In this document: piece after piece, positions 1-5,462 of the stretch
Position numbering within the stretch: position 1 is the first letter of the stretch
How the letters are laid out: every line of letters starts with the position of its first letter
Assembly: GCF_031082345.1 (NCBI RefSeq)
Contig: NZ_JAVHLH010000088.1
Span: 1-9,798, forward strand
Length of the DNA: 9,798 nucleotides
Reading direction: 5' to 3'
Source: Brevundimonas sp.
GTDB lineage: Bacteria; Pseudomonadota; Alphaproteobacteria; Caulobacterales; Caulobacteraceae
Made by a program: the position numbers and the translations under genes
Notes under the pieces: model-generated
Told to the model about the DNA's origin: nothing
What the model saw: only the letters and a program-made list of their open reading frames with translations
Databases searched by the model: none

Positions 1-177
1 GGCGCCGATCAGCTCGGCCACCCGGGCCCGCGCCGTCTCCACCCGCGCCCGGGCGCGGCGGCCGGCGGCGTGCACCGCATTGGGATTGCCGCCGTCGGCC
101 AGGGCCTCGGCCATGGACTCGCGGACTTCCGGACGCACCAGACCCGAGGCGTTGTAATCCAGATAGACCGCGCTCAC
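1..177 (-). CDS. Cysteine desulfurase, N-terminal part (truncated by window edge)
   Basis: This is the first 59 codons of a pyridoxal-phosphate-dependent class V aminotransferase-fold cysteine desulfurase. Such enzymes take sulfur from cysteine and pass it to the Fe-S cluster assembly machinery. The translation begins V(M)SAVYLDYNASG, followed by a stretch ending in NPNAVHAAGRRAR. The YLDYNA signature near residue 5 and the NP(N/S)xxHxxGRxAR block at about 33-45 are the usual N-terminal hallmarks of the NifS/IscS/SufS group. The PLP lysine and catalytic cysteine lie beyond the window. The GTG start overlaps the TGA stop of the IscR-type gene as GTGA, so the two are translationally coupled. 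In alphaproteobacteria this pair normally opens the suf operon (regulator, desulfurase, sufB, sufC, sufD, sufS). IscS-like versus SufS-like type cannot be decided from this fragment. Confidence 0.88.
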   Translation of the reverse strand, partial: MSAVYLDYNASGLVRPEVRESMAEALADGGNPNAVHAAGRRARARVETARARVAELIGA

Positions 178-647
178 GCCGCCACTCCCACATCGCTTTC
201 AGACGTCCGCCGGCGCCGCCCGGTGCGGTTCATCACCACGTCCTCCAGCGATACGCCCGCCAGATAGCGGTGGATTTCGTCGCCGAGGTCTTCCCACAGA
301 TTGTGGGTGATGCAGCGCTCCCCGGCCATCATGCAGCCCTTGGGCGAGGAATGTCCGATGCAGCGGGTGGCGCGGATCGGCTCGTCCACCGCCAGCACGA
401 TCTCGGCTACCACCGTCTCATGCGCGCCCTTGGCCAGCCGGTAGCCGCCGCCGGGTCCGCGCACGCTCTGCACCAGGCCGCTCTTTCGCAGGCGGGCGAA
501 CAGCTGCTCCAGATAGCTCAGCGAAATCTCCTGGCGCGCTGCGATCTCGGCCAGCGAGACGGCCCGCTGCACCCCGTCCGTGCGGCCGTTCCTGGCCAGA
601 TCGGCCATCGCCATCACGGCGTATCGTCCCTTGGTCGAAAGTCGCAT
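174..647 (-). CDS. iscR: Rrf2-family Fe-S cluster-sensing regulator, IscR-type
   Basis: This 157-residue protein is the usual length for an Rrf2/IscR regulator. The N-terminal winged helix-turn-helix starts MRLSTKGRYAVMAM (1-14), has the recognition-helix region ISLSYLEQLFARLRKSGLV at about 41-59, and the wing RGPGGGYRLA at 63-72. The cluster-binding loop holds C96, C105 and C112, followed by H115 (RCITH). This Cys3-His set is the ligand pattern by which IscR binds a [2Fe-2S] cluster, with the alphaproteobacterial spacing C-x8-C-x6-C. The gene leads the suf-type operon and probably represses it, and itself, when the protein is loaded with cluster. The SD GAGGG lies 6 nt before the ATG and sits inside a hairpin (654-681). 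A 15-bp perfect inverted repeat in the promoter (729-743) is a candidate autoregulatory site. The family call is firm; the regulon is inferred from family and context. Confidence 0.93.
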   Translation of the reverse strand: MRLSTKGRYAVMAMADLARNGRTDGVQRAVSLAEIAARQEISLSYLEQLFARLRKSGLVQSVRGPGGGYRLAKGAHETVVAEIVLAVDEPIRATRCIGHSSPKGCMMAGERCITHNLWEDLGDEIHRYLAGVSLEDVVMNRTGRRRRTSESDVGVAA

Positions 648-653
648 CGCACG

Positions 654-681
654 CCCTCAAAATTTGCGCGCTTTTCGAGGG
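654..681 (-). promoter_or_regulatory. Predicted hairpin masking the iscR ribosome binding site
   Basis: Read in iscR mRNA orientation, CCCTC (681-677), a bulged G, AAAA, a 9-nt loop (GCGCGCAAA), TTTT and GAGGG (658-654) form a 9-bp stem. Its 3' arm is the Shine-Dalgarno GAGGG, which ends 6 nt before the iscR ATG. The sequence shows the pairing; a role in limiting IscR translation is inferred. No known riboswitch class is recognised here. Confidence 0.5.
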
Positions 682-687
682 TCCTGT

Positions 688-695
688 GCTAGAAC
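688..695 (+). promoter_or_regulatory. Candidate -10 element (GCTAGAAC) for the plus-strand hydrolase
   Basis: GCTAGAAC matches the Caulobacter housekeeping -10 consensus GCTANAWC exactly. A poor -35 (TTTTCG) lies about 10 nt upstream. Transcription would start near 702, giving a leader of about 105 nt to the ATG at 809. It would also overlap the 5' end of the predicted iscR transcript by about 20 nt. Confidence 0.35.
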
Positions 696-728
696 CCGCG
701 CCTTCGCAAAGGCGTCGGCACGCAGGGC

Positions 729-743
729 GGACTTAGAAAGTCC
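729..743. promoter_or_regulatory. 15-bp perfect inverted repeat, candidate IscR operator
   Basis: GGACTT-AGA-AAGTCC has 6-bp perfect arms around a 3-nt centre. It overlaps the predicted -10 element of the minus-strand iscR promoter, which is where a repressor would bind. Rrf2 proteins bind as dimers to palindromes, and iscR genes are commonly autoregulated. Assigning this site to IscR is inference; I did not match it to a published alphaproteobacterial IscR matrix. Confidence 0.45.
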
Positions 744-758
744 TACCGGCGCGGTCAA
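730..758 (-). promoter_or_regulatory. Candidate sigma-70 promoter of iscR
   Basis: On the minus strand TTGACC (758-753) is a near-consensus -35. It is followed 17 nt later by TAAGTC (735-730), a weak -10. This would give a leader of about 75 nt ahead of iscR. The weak -10 is overlapped by the GGACTT/AAGTCC palindrome. The start site is predicted, not shown. Confidence 0.4.
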
Positions 759-808
759 GTATTACGCAGCTGCGAAACGACAGTTGAACACGGGAATTCG
801 CGCCGCCC

Positions 809-1459
809 ATGCCTGAAGTCATTCTGCCCGGGGCCTCGGGCCGCATCGAAGGTCGTTATTCGCCGGGCAAACGCCCGAACGCCCCGATCGCCCTGATCCT
901 GCACCCCCACCCCAAGGCGGGCGGGCACATGAACAACCCGGTCGTCGTGACCCTGTACCAGCTGTTCGTGAAACGCGGCTTCGCCACCCTGCGCTACAAC
1001 AGCCGCGGCGTCGGCAAGTCCCAGGGCGAGTTCGATTCCGGCATCGGCGAACTGGCCGACGCGGCCACCGCCCTCGACTGGCTGCAGACGCAAAACCCCG
1101 GCGCCACCCAGACCTGGGTCGCCGGCTACCAGTTCGGCGCCTATATCGGCATGCAGCTGCTGATGCGCCGCCCCGAGACCGACGGCTTCATCTCGGTCTC
1201 GCCGCCGTCGAACATGTACGACTTCAGCTTCCTCGCCCCCTGCCCGGCCTCGGGCCTGTTCCTGCACGGCACCAACGACACCGTCGTCCCGCCGGTGGAG
1301 GTCGAGCGCGTGGTCAACAAGCTGCGCACCCAGAAGGGCATCGTCATCGACTACGAGCTGGAAGAGGGCGCGACCCACTTCTGGCAGGACCACATCGACG
1401 CCGTCGACCGCCGCGTCGGCCTCTATCTGGACAAGCGGCTGGAAGAGAAGCCGGCCTGA
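809..1459 (+). CDS. Alpha/beta hydrolase of the COG2945 type with Gln in place of the nucleophile Ser
   Basis: This 216-residue single-domain alpha/beta hydrolase has no signal peptide and is presumably cytoplasmic. Recognisable blocks are LILHPHPKAGGHMNN (29-43), RYNSRGVGKSQG (62-73), the nucleophile-elbow region AGYQFGA (105-111), LHGTNDTVVP (152-161) and GATHFW (187-192). The family normally carries GxSxG at the elbow. Here residue 108 is Gln (CAG at 1130-1132), while the would-be acid D157 and base H190 are kept. It may therefore be a non-hydrolytic binding protein, or use another chemistry. The ATG at 809 has no strong SD, but the conserved family sequence starts directly after it. The gene is divergent from iscR and converges on the NamZ-like gene with a 4-bp gap and no visible terminator. 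Its substrate is unknown. Confidence 0.82.
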   Translation: MPEVILPGASGRIEGRYSPGKRPNAPIALILHPHPKAGGHMNNPVVVTLYQLFVKRGFATLRYNSRGVGKSQGEFDSGIGELADAATALDWLQTQNPGATQTWVAGYQFGAYIGMQLLMRRPETDGFISVSPPSNMYDFSFLAPCPASGLFLHGTNDTVVPPVEVERVVNKLRTQKGIVIDYELEEGATHFWQDHIDAVDRRVGLYLDKRLEEKPA

Positions 1460-1463
1460 TCGC

Positions 1464-2666
1464 TCAATACAGCAGAAACGGCTTCCGCTCTTCCGCCCAT
1501 GCCGCCTCGTCCGGCAGGGTCAGGGCGTCCAGATCCGCCGGCGTCGCCGCCGCGTCATCGACCCAGTCCCGCAGCGCCGGCCCGCCGTTGATCACGTCGA
1601 TGGCCAGCTTGCCGAACGCATATTCGTACGGAAAATCCCGCCACAGGTCGTAGTCCGGATACAGGCGCCGGATCGCCTTGAAGGCCAGGGCCTGCACCCG
1701 CCACGGCTTGAACGCCGCATGGTCATACGCCGGCCCGGCGACATGCATCTGCACCCCGTTGCACAGCGTCCCGACGTGCTTGTGGAAGGTCGGCTCGAAC
1801 CAGCAGTCGCGCAGCACGCAGCCCTCCAGCCACGCCGGCGCCAGCGCCTGCATCTCGCCGATCACCGCCTGCGCGTCGATATCCGGCGCCCCGAACAGCT
1901 CCAGCGGTCGGCTCGTTCCGCGCCCCTCCGAAAGCGTCGTCCCCTCCAGCATCACCGTGCCCGCATAGGCCCGCGCCATCGACACATTGGGCGCATTGGG
2001 GCTGGGGTTGATCCACTCCCGCTCCAGCAGCGGCCAGCCGTAGCCGGGCCCCGCCTCCGGCTCCCAGCCCTCCATCGTGATGACGCGGTAATCCACATCC
2101 AGCTTGTACCGGTCGATGAACCACAGCCCCAGCTCGCCCAGGGTCATGCCGTGCCGCATCGGCATCGGCCCGGCTCCGACGAAGCTCTCCCAGCCCGGCC
2201 GCAGCGTCAGCCCCTCGACCGGACGCCCGGCCGGATTGGGCCGGTCCAGCACCCACACCGTCTTGCCGTGCTCCGCCGCCGCTTCGAGCACATAGAGCAG
2301 CGTCGTGATGAAGGTGTAGATGCGGCAGCCGAGGTCCTGCAGGTCGACCAGCAGCACGTCGAACGTCTGCATCGACGCCTCGGTCGGCCGCCGCACCTCG
2401 CCATACAGGCTGAACACCGGAATGCCGTGACGCGGATCGGTCTCGTCCGGCGTCTCCATCATATTGTCCTGCAGGTCGCCCCGCATGCCGTGCTGCGGCC
2501 CGAAGGCGGCGGTCAGCTGGATGTCCGGACAGGCCGCCAGCGCATCCAGCGAATGGGTCAGGTCCGCCGCCGCCGAGGCCGGATGCCCCAGCACGGCCAC
2601 CCGCCGCCCCTTCAGCGGCGCCCGCAGCGCGGGGTCGGACAGCAGGCGGTCGAGGCCGAACTTCAT
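1464..2666 (-). CDS. DUF1343 / NamZ-like exo-beta-N-acetylmuramidase (GH171 type)
   Basis: This 400-residue protein is full length for DUF1343 (PF07075). The founding member, Bacillus subtilis NamZ, removes terminal N-acetylmuramic acid from peptidoglycan fragments. Family blocks in order are FGPQHGMRGD (55-64), VDLQDLGCRIYTF (107-119), VLDRPNPAGR (139-148), MRHGMTLGEL (170-179), NPSPNAPN (220-227), EGTTLSEGRGT (241-251) and PYEYAFG near the C-terminus. The PEHG motif appears here as PQHG. There is no signal peptide (start MKFGLDRLL), unlike the secreted Bacillus enzyme, which suggests action on cytoplasmic muropeptides. The ATG overlaps the stop of the upstream DOMON-like gene as ATGA, so the pair is translationally coupled. 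The family call is strong; the exact substrate in this organism is inferred. Confidence 0.88.
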   Translation of the reverse strand: MKFGLDRLLSDPALRAPLKGRRVAVLGHPASAAADLTHSLDALAACPDIQLTAAFGPQHGMRGDLQDNMMETPDETDPRHGIPVFSLYGEVRRPTEASMQTFDVLLVDLQDLGCRIYTFITTLLYVLEAAAEHGKTVWVLDRPNPAGRPVEGLTLRPGWESFVGAGPMPMRHGMTLGELGLWFIDRYKLDVDYRVITMEGWEPEAGPGYGWPLLEREWINPSPNAPNVSMARAYAGTVMLEGTTLSEGRGTSRPLELFGAPDIDAQAVIGEMQALAPAWLEGCVLRDCWFEPTFHKHVGTLCNGVQMHVAGPAYDHAAFKPWRVQALAFKAIRRLYPDYDLWRDFPYEYAFGKLAIDVINGGPALRDWVDDAAATPADLDALTLPDEAAWAEERKPFLLY

Positions 2667-3235
2667 GCGGGCTCCGGGGGCGGAAGGGTCAGGGCGAACG
2701 AGTCGGGATGGTGGAAGTCAGGCTTACCCGGAGGATGGGCCAGGGCCCAATAGGAGATGCCGCCGCCGATGTCCTCGATGACGGCGGAGAGGCCGATGCG
2801 CCAGGCCGGCGCCGGCAGGTCGGGACGTGCGAAGCGACCCGGATCGATCTCGACCGAAAGCCAGTCGACCCCACCCTCGATCATCCAGGGCTCGACAGCG
2901 GCCTCGACCATGCCCTCCCGATAGTCCGTGAAGCGGTAAGTGGCCCACTGAAGCCCGGCGAAATTGCACTCCAGGTACCCCTTATCCCCTTCGGGCTTCA
3001 CGAAAGCCTCGAAGCAGGTGCTCCGCCACAGGCCGTCCGTCCGCCCATGGTTCTCGAAGTCTGGAGCGCGCAGCCGGCTCAGGTCTCCGAAGGCCTGATA
3101 GCGTAGCCTCAGACCGATCTCGCCGAGTCGCTCGATTTCGACCTCGATCCGGTCCACCGGAGTCGAGCCCGTCGTCGGATGAGGCGTCAGGACGTGCATC
3201 CGGCCTGTCTGCCACGGGGCTTGTGCAGACGCCAA
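2663..3235 (-). CDS. DOMON-like domain protein (DOMON_murB_like family)
   Basis: This 190-residue predicted soluble beta-sandwich protein contains the DOMON-like family signatures. These are [12 protein letters not shown] (67-78), a block from YLECNFAG to DYREGM (87-109), and a C-terminal block with GLSAVIED (148-155) and [13 protein letters not shown] (164-176). DOMON-type domains bind sugars or haem. The biochemical role of this subgroup is not established, and the 'murB-like' label comes from annotation rather than reductase activity. I chose the TTG at 3235 because GGGAGG (3249-3244) sits 8 nt upstream. A shorter ATG start at 3199 (MHVLTPHP) fits homolog N-termini as I recall them but has only a weak SD. 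The gene is coupled by ATGA to the NamZ-like gene downstream, which suggests a shared role with amino-sugar or muropeptide ligands (inference). Confidence 0.8.
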   Translation of the reverse strand: MASAQAPWQTGRMHVLTPHPTTGSTPVDRIEVEIERLGEIGLRLRYQAFGDLSRLRAPDFENHGRTDGLWRSTCFEAFVKPEGDKGYLECNFAGLQWATYRFTDYREGMVEAAVEPWMIEGGVDWLSVEIDPGRFARPDLPAPAWRIGLSAVIEDIGGGISYWALAHPPGKPDFHHPDSFALTLPPPEPA

Positions 3236-3272
3236 CGGCCCCGCCTCCCGGCGAGAGCATCACTCATATTCT

Positions 3273-3452
3273 TTCGTCATCCCGGACAAGCTGCGCAGCG
3301 GCGCGATCCGGGACCCAGCGGCGCCGCGACGGCGGCGAAACACCGGCCCTGGCGTACTGATCCGATCGGCGCCATCGGCGCTCCCGACAGGGTCGCGCTC
3401 GCGCGCGCCGCTGGGTTCCGGGTCTACGCTGCGCTTCGCCCGGAATGACGAA
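3273..3452. repeat. 180-bp imperfect palindromic intergenic repeat (CGTCATCCCGG type)
   Basis: The left arm (3273-3324) and right arm (3405-3452) are imperfect inverted copies. The outer ends TTCGTCATCCCGG and CCGGAATGACGAA pair at 12 of 13 positions. The inner ends (CCCAGCGGCGC / GCGCCGCTGGG) pair perfectly. The 80-bp centre holds a tandem 9-bp repeat (ATCGGCGCC 3365-3373, ATCGGCGCT 3374-3382). It encodes no protein I can support. Elements beginning CGTCATCCCGG are familiar dispersed intergenic repeats in alphaproteobacterial genomes, and this looks like one, possibly a non-autonomous mobile element. It fills most of the 295-bp gap between the divergent DOMON-like gene and tyrS, so it lies where the minus-strand promoter would be expected. 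Confidence 0.7.
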
Positions 3453-3492
3453 TGCAGGGAGCGGCGGACGTTTCGGCCCAGGCGGCGACCGT

Positions 3493-3500
3493 GCTACACG
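3493..3500 (+). promoter_or_regulatory. Candidate -10 element of tyrS
   Basis: GCTACACG matches the first six positions of the Caulobacter -10 consensus GCTANAWC. It lies 30 nt before the tyrS ATG, between the repeat element and the gene. The -35 region is poor (TTTCGG near 3471). No strong SD precedes tyrS. Confidence 0.35.
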
Positions 3501-3530
3501 CCCCTTCCCTTCCAAGCCAAGCCTGATCCG

Positions 3531-4787
3531 ATGACCGAGCCCGCCTTCAAGTCCGCCTTCCTCCAGACCCTGCAGGCGCGCGGCTACATCCACCAGATCA
3601 CCCACCCGGCCGAGCTCGACGCGGCGGCGGCCGAAGGCGTCATCACCGGCTACATCGGCTTCGACGCCACCGCCCCGTCGCTGCACGTCGGCAGCCTGAT
3701 CCAGATCATGATGCTGCGCCGCCTGCAGCAGACCGGCCACAAGCCCATCGTCCTGATGGGCGGCGGCACCACCAAGGTCGGCGACCCGACCGGCAAGGAC
3801 GCCTCGCGCCCCCAGCTGACCGACGAGACCATCCAGTCGAACATCGCCTCGATCCGCACCGTCTTCGAACGCTTCCTGACCTTCGGCGACGGCCCGACCG
3901 ACGCGGTCATGGTCGACAACGACGAATGGCTGTCGACCTACGGCTACATCCAGTTCCTGCGCGAATACGGCACGCATTTCACCGTCAACCGGATGCTGGC
4001 CTTCGACTCGGTCAAGCTGCGCCTCGAGCGCGAGGAGCCGATGACCTTCCTCGAGTTCAACTACATGCTGATGCAGTCGGTGGACTTCCTCGAACTGAAC
4101 CGGGCCCGGAACTGCACCCTGCAGATGGGCGGCTCGGATCAGTGGGGCAACATCGTCTCCGGCGTCGATCTGGTTCGCCGCGTCGACCACAAGACCGCCT
4201 TCGGCCTGACCACCCCGCTGCTGACCACGGCCTCGGGCGGCAAGATGGGCAAGACCGCCCAGGGCGCGGTCTGGCTCAACGCCGAACAGCTGAGCCCGTA
4301 TGACTACTGGCAGTTCTGGCGCAACGTCGACGACGCCGACGTGGGCAAATTCCTGCGCCTGTTCACCGACCTGCCGCTGGACGAGATCGCCCGGCTGGAG
4401 ACGCTCGAGGACGCCGCCATCAACGACGCCAAGAAGGCCCTGGCCGACGCCGCCACCACCATGCTCCACGGCGCCGACGCCGCCGCCCACGCCCGCGGCG
4501 CCGCCGAGGCCGCCTTTGAGCAGGGCAGGCTGTCCGTCGATCTCCCGACCGTCGAACTGCCCAAGGACGAGGTCATCGGCGCCATGATCGCCGCCGTCAC
4601 GGCGAAGGCCGGCCTGACGACCTCCAACGGCGAGGCCCGCCGCCTCGCCCAGGGCGGCGGCCTGCGCCTCAATGACGAGGCCATCACCGACGGCGCCCGC
4701 CTGATCGAGGCCGCCGACGTCAACGCCGACGGCGTCCTGAAACTGGCCGCCGGCAAGAAAAAGATCGTACTCGTCCGCCCCGTCTGA
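3531..4787 (+). CDS. tyrS: Tyrosyl-tRNA synthetase
   Basis: This 418-residue class I aminoacyl-tRNA synthetase charges tRNA-Tyr in the cytoplasm. The Rossmann catalytic domain has the [15 protein letters not shown] block (41-55), with the HIGH motif as HVGS (52-55). The adenylate site is [10 protein letters not shown] from Q198, and KMSKS appears as KMGKT (238-242). The C-terminal part holds an S4-like RNA-binding domain (about 350-418, including the [17 protein letters not shown] region). The length is normal for bacterial TyrS. The HVGS/KMGKT variants are within the range of this family and do not suggest inactivity. The ATG at 3531 gives the conserved short N-terminus, though its SD is weak. 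bcp follows after 9 nt, so the two are probably co-transcribed. Confidence 0.97.
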   Translation: MTEPAFKSAFLQTLQARGYIHQITHPAELDAAAAEGVITGYIGFDATAPSLHVGSLIQIMMLRRLQQTGHKPIVLMGGGTTKVGDPTGKDASRPQLTDETIQSNIASIRTVFERFLTFGDGPTDAVMVDNDEWLSTYGYIQFLREYGTHFTVNRMLAFDSVKLRLEREEPMTFLEFNYMLMQSVDFLELNRARNCTLQMGGSDQWGNIVSGVDLVRRVDHKTAFGLTTPLLTTASGGKMGKTAQGAVWLNAEQLSPYDYWQFWRNVDDADVGKFLRLFTDLPLDEIARLETLEDAAINDAKKALADAATTMLHGADAAAHARGAAEAAFEQGRLSVDLPTVELPKDEVIGAMIAAVTAKAGLTTSNGEARRLAQGGGLRLNDEAITDGARLIEAADVNADGVLKLAAGKKKIVLVRPV

Positions 4788-4796
4788 GGAAACCGC

Positions 4797-5264
4797 ATGA
4801 CCGACATCACCGAAGGCCAGCCGGCCCCCGCCTTCGACATGGCGACCGACGGCGATGGCCGCGTCTCGTCGGCCGCCCTGAAGGGCAAGCTCTGCGTCCT
4901 CTATTTCTATCCCAAGGCCGACACGCCCGGCTGCACCACGGAAGGCCAGGACTTCTCGGCCCTGGCCGACGACTTCGCCGCCGCCGGCGCCGTGGTGATC
5001 GGCGTCTCGCGCGACCCGGTGAAGAAGCTCGACCGCTTCAAGGCCAAATACGACCTCAGGGTCGTCCTCGCCTCGGACGAACCGGGCGAGGTCACGGAAG
5101 CCTTCGGCGTCTGGGTCGAGAAATCGCTGTACGGCCGCACCTATATGGGCGTCGAGCGCGCCACCTTCCTGATCGACGGCCAGGGCGTGGTCCGGCGGGT
5201 CTGGCGCAAGGTCAGGGTCAAGGGACACGCCGCGGAAGTCTTGGACGCCGTCCGGTCGCTCTGA
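4797..5264 (+). CDS. bcp: Bcp/PrxQ-type thiol peroxiredoxin lacking the usual resolving Cys
   Basis: This 155-residue cytoplasmic AhpC/TSA-fold peroxidase reduces hydrogen peroxide and organic hydroperoxides. The active-site block YFYPKADTPGCTTEG (36-50) holds P39, T43 and the peroxidatic C46; the conserved Arg is expected in the GVERATFLID region near the C-terminal third. In E. coli Bcp the resolving Cys lies five residues after the peroxidatic one. Here that position is Gln51. The only other cysteine is C33, on the preceding strand. The protein is therefore either a 1-Cys enzyme recycled by an external thiol or uses C33. The SD GAGGAA lies just after the tyrS stop, 9 nt from it, which places it in an operon with tyrS. 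Confidence 0.94.
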   Translation: MTDITEGQPAPAFDMATDGDGRVSSAALKGKLCVLYFYPKADTPGCTTEGQDFSALADDFAAAGAVVIGVSRDPVKKLDRFKAKYDLRVVLASDEPGEVTEAFGVWVEKSLYGRTYMGVERATFLIDGQGVVRRVWRKVRVKGHAAEVLDAVRSL

Positions 5265-5462
5265 ACGCGGACGAATCTACGGCCCAAGAGATGTAACAAC
5301 GTTCTCACAGATTCGCGGATACGCCTGACAGGCGAAGAACCACGCCGAATACCGTCAAAGTTCGCGTGAACCCATCCAGGGATGGTTAACAAGTCGTGAA
5401 CAGACTTGTCCCCAGCCGCAAAGGTGGCGCATAACCCCTGCCGTGCGTGGGGGCGTAGCGTA
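5265..5462 (+). promoter_or_regulatory. Regulatory region of the M23 peptidase–bactofilin operon
   Basis: This non-coding gap contains several candidate signals. Two GANTC methylation sites (5273-5277 and 5310-5314) lie in the arms of an inverted repeat CGAATCT/AGATTCG (5272-5278, 5309-5315). There is a small 5-bp hairpin at 5322-5334. A CtrA-like box TTAA-N7-TGAA lies at 5386-5400, and a perfect 7-bp inverted repeat ACAAGTC/GACTTGT spans 5389-5409. A plausible sigma-70 promoter is TTGTCC (5406-5411), an 18-nt spacer and CATAAC (5430-5435). No T-tract terminator follows bcp, so read-through is possible. All functional roles are inferred from motif likeness. Confidence 0.5.
5386..5400. promoter_or_regulatory. 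CtrA-like binding site
   Basis: TTAA-CAAGTCG-TGAA is one mismatch from the CtrA consensus TTAA-N7-TTAA. On the opposite strand it continues into TTAACCAT, the extended form often seen at CtrA half-sites. It lies immediately upstream of the predicted -35 (5406), a position where an activator could work. Binding is inferred only. Confidence 0.35.

Noticed and set aside
755..1393. A 212-codon minus-strand open frame opposite the hydrolase
   Set aside because: It has shadow composition; the plus strand encodes a recognisable alpha/beta hydrolase.
1719..2753. A 344-codon plus-strand open frame opposite the NamZ-like gene
   Set aside because: It is Arg/His/Pro-rich antisense composition with no family match, while the opposite strand has ordered DUF1343 motifs.
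4242..4256. KMGKT instead of KMSKS as a sign of a defective tyrosyl-tRNA synthetase
   Set aside because: Degenerate KMSKS forms occur in active class I synthetases, and all other TyrS motifs and the S4 domain are intact.
3264..5228. A 654-codon minus-strand open frame opposite tyrS and bcp
   Set aside because: It mirrors two clearly conserved genes, is very rich in Gly, Asp, Val and Ala, has no recognisable domain, and is the kind of antisense frame that strong third-position GC bias leaves open.
5272..5315. The CGAATCT/AGATTCG inverted repeat as a bcp terminator
   Set aside because: It has a 30-nt loop, a 7-bp stem and no T-tract; regulatory use or chance is more likely.
5406..5462. An N-terminal extension of the M23 peptidase from a TTG at 5406
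   Set aside because: It would put the predicted -35, -10 and part of the inverted repeat inside the coding region, and the ATG at 5463 gives a sensible cytoplasmic N-terminus.
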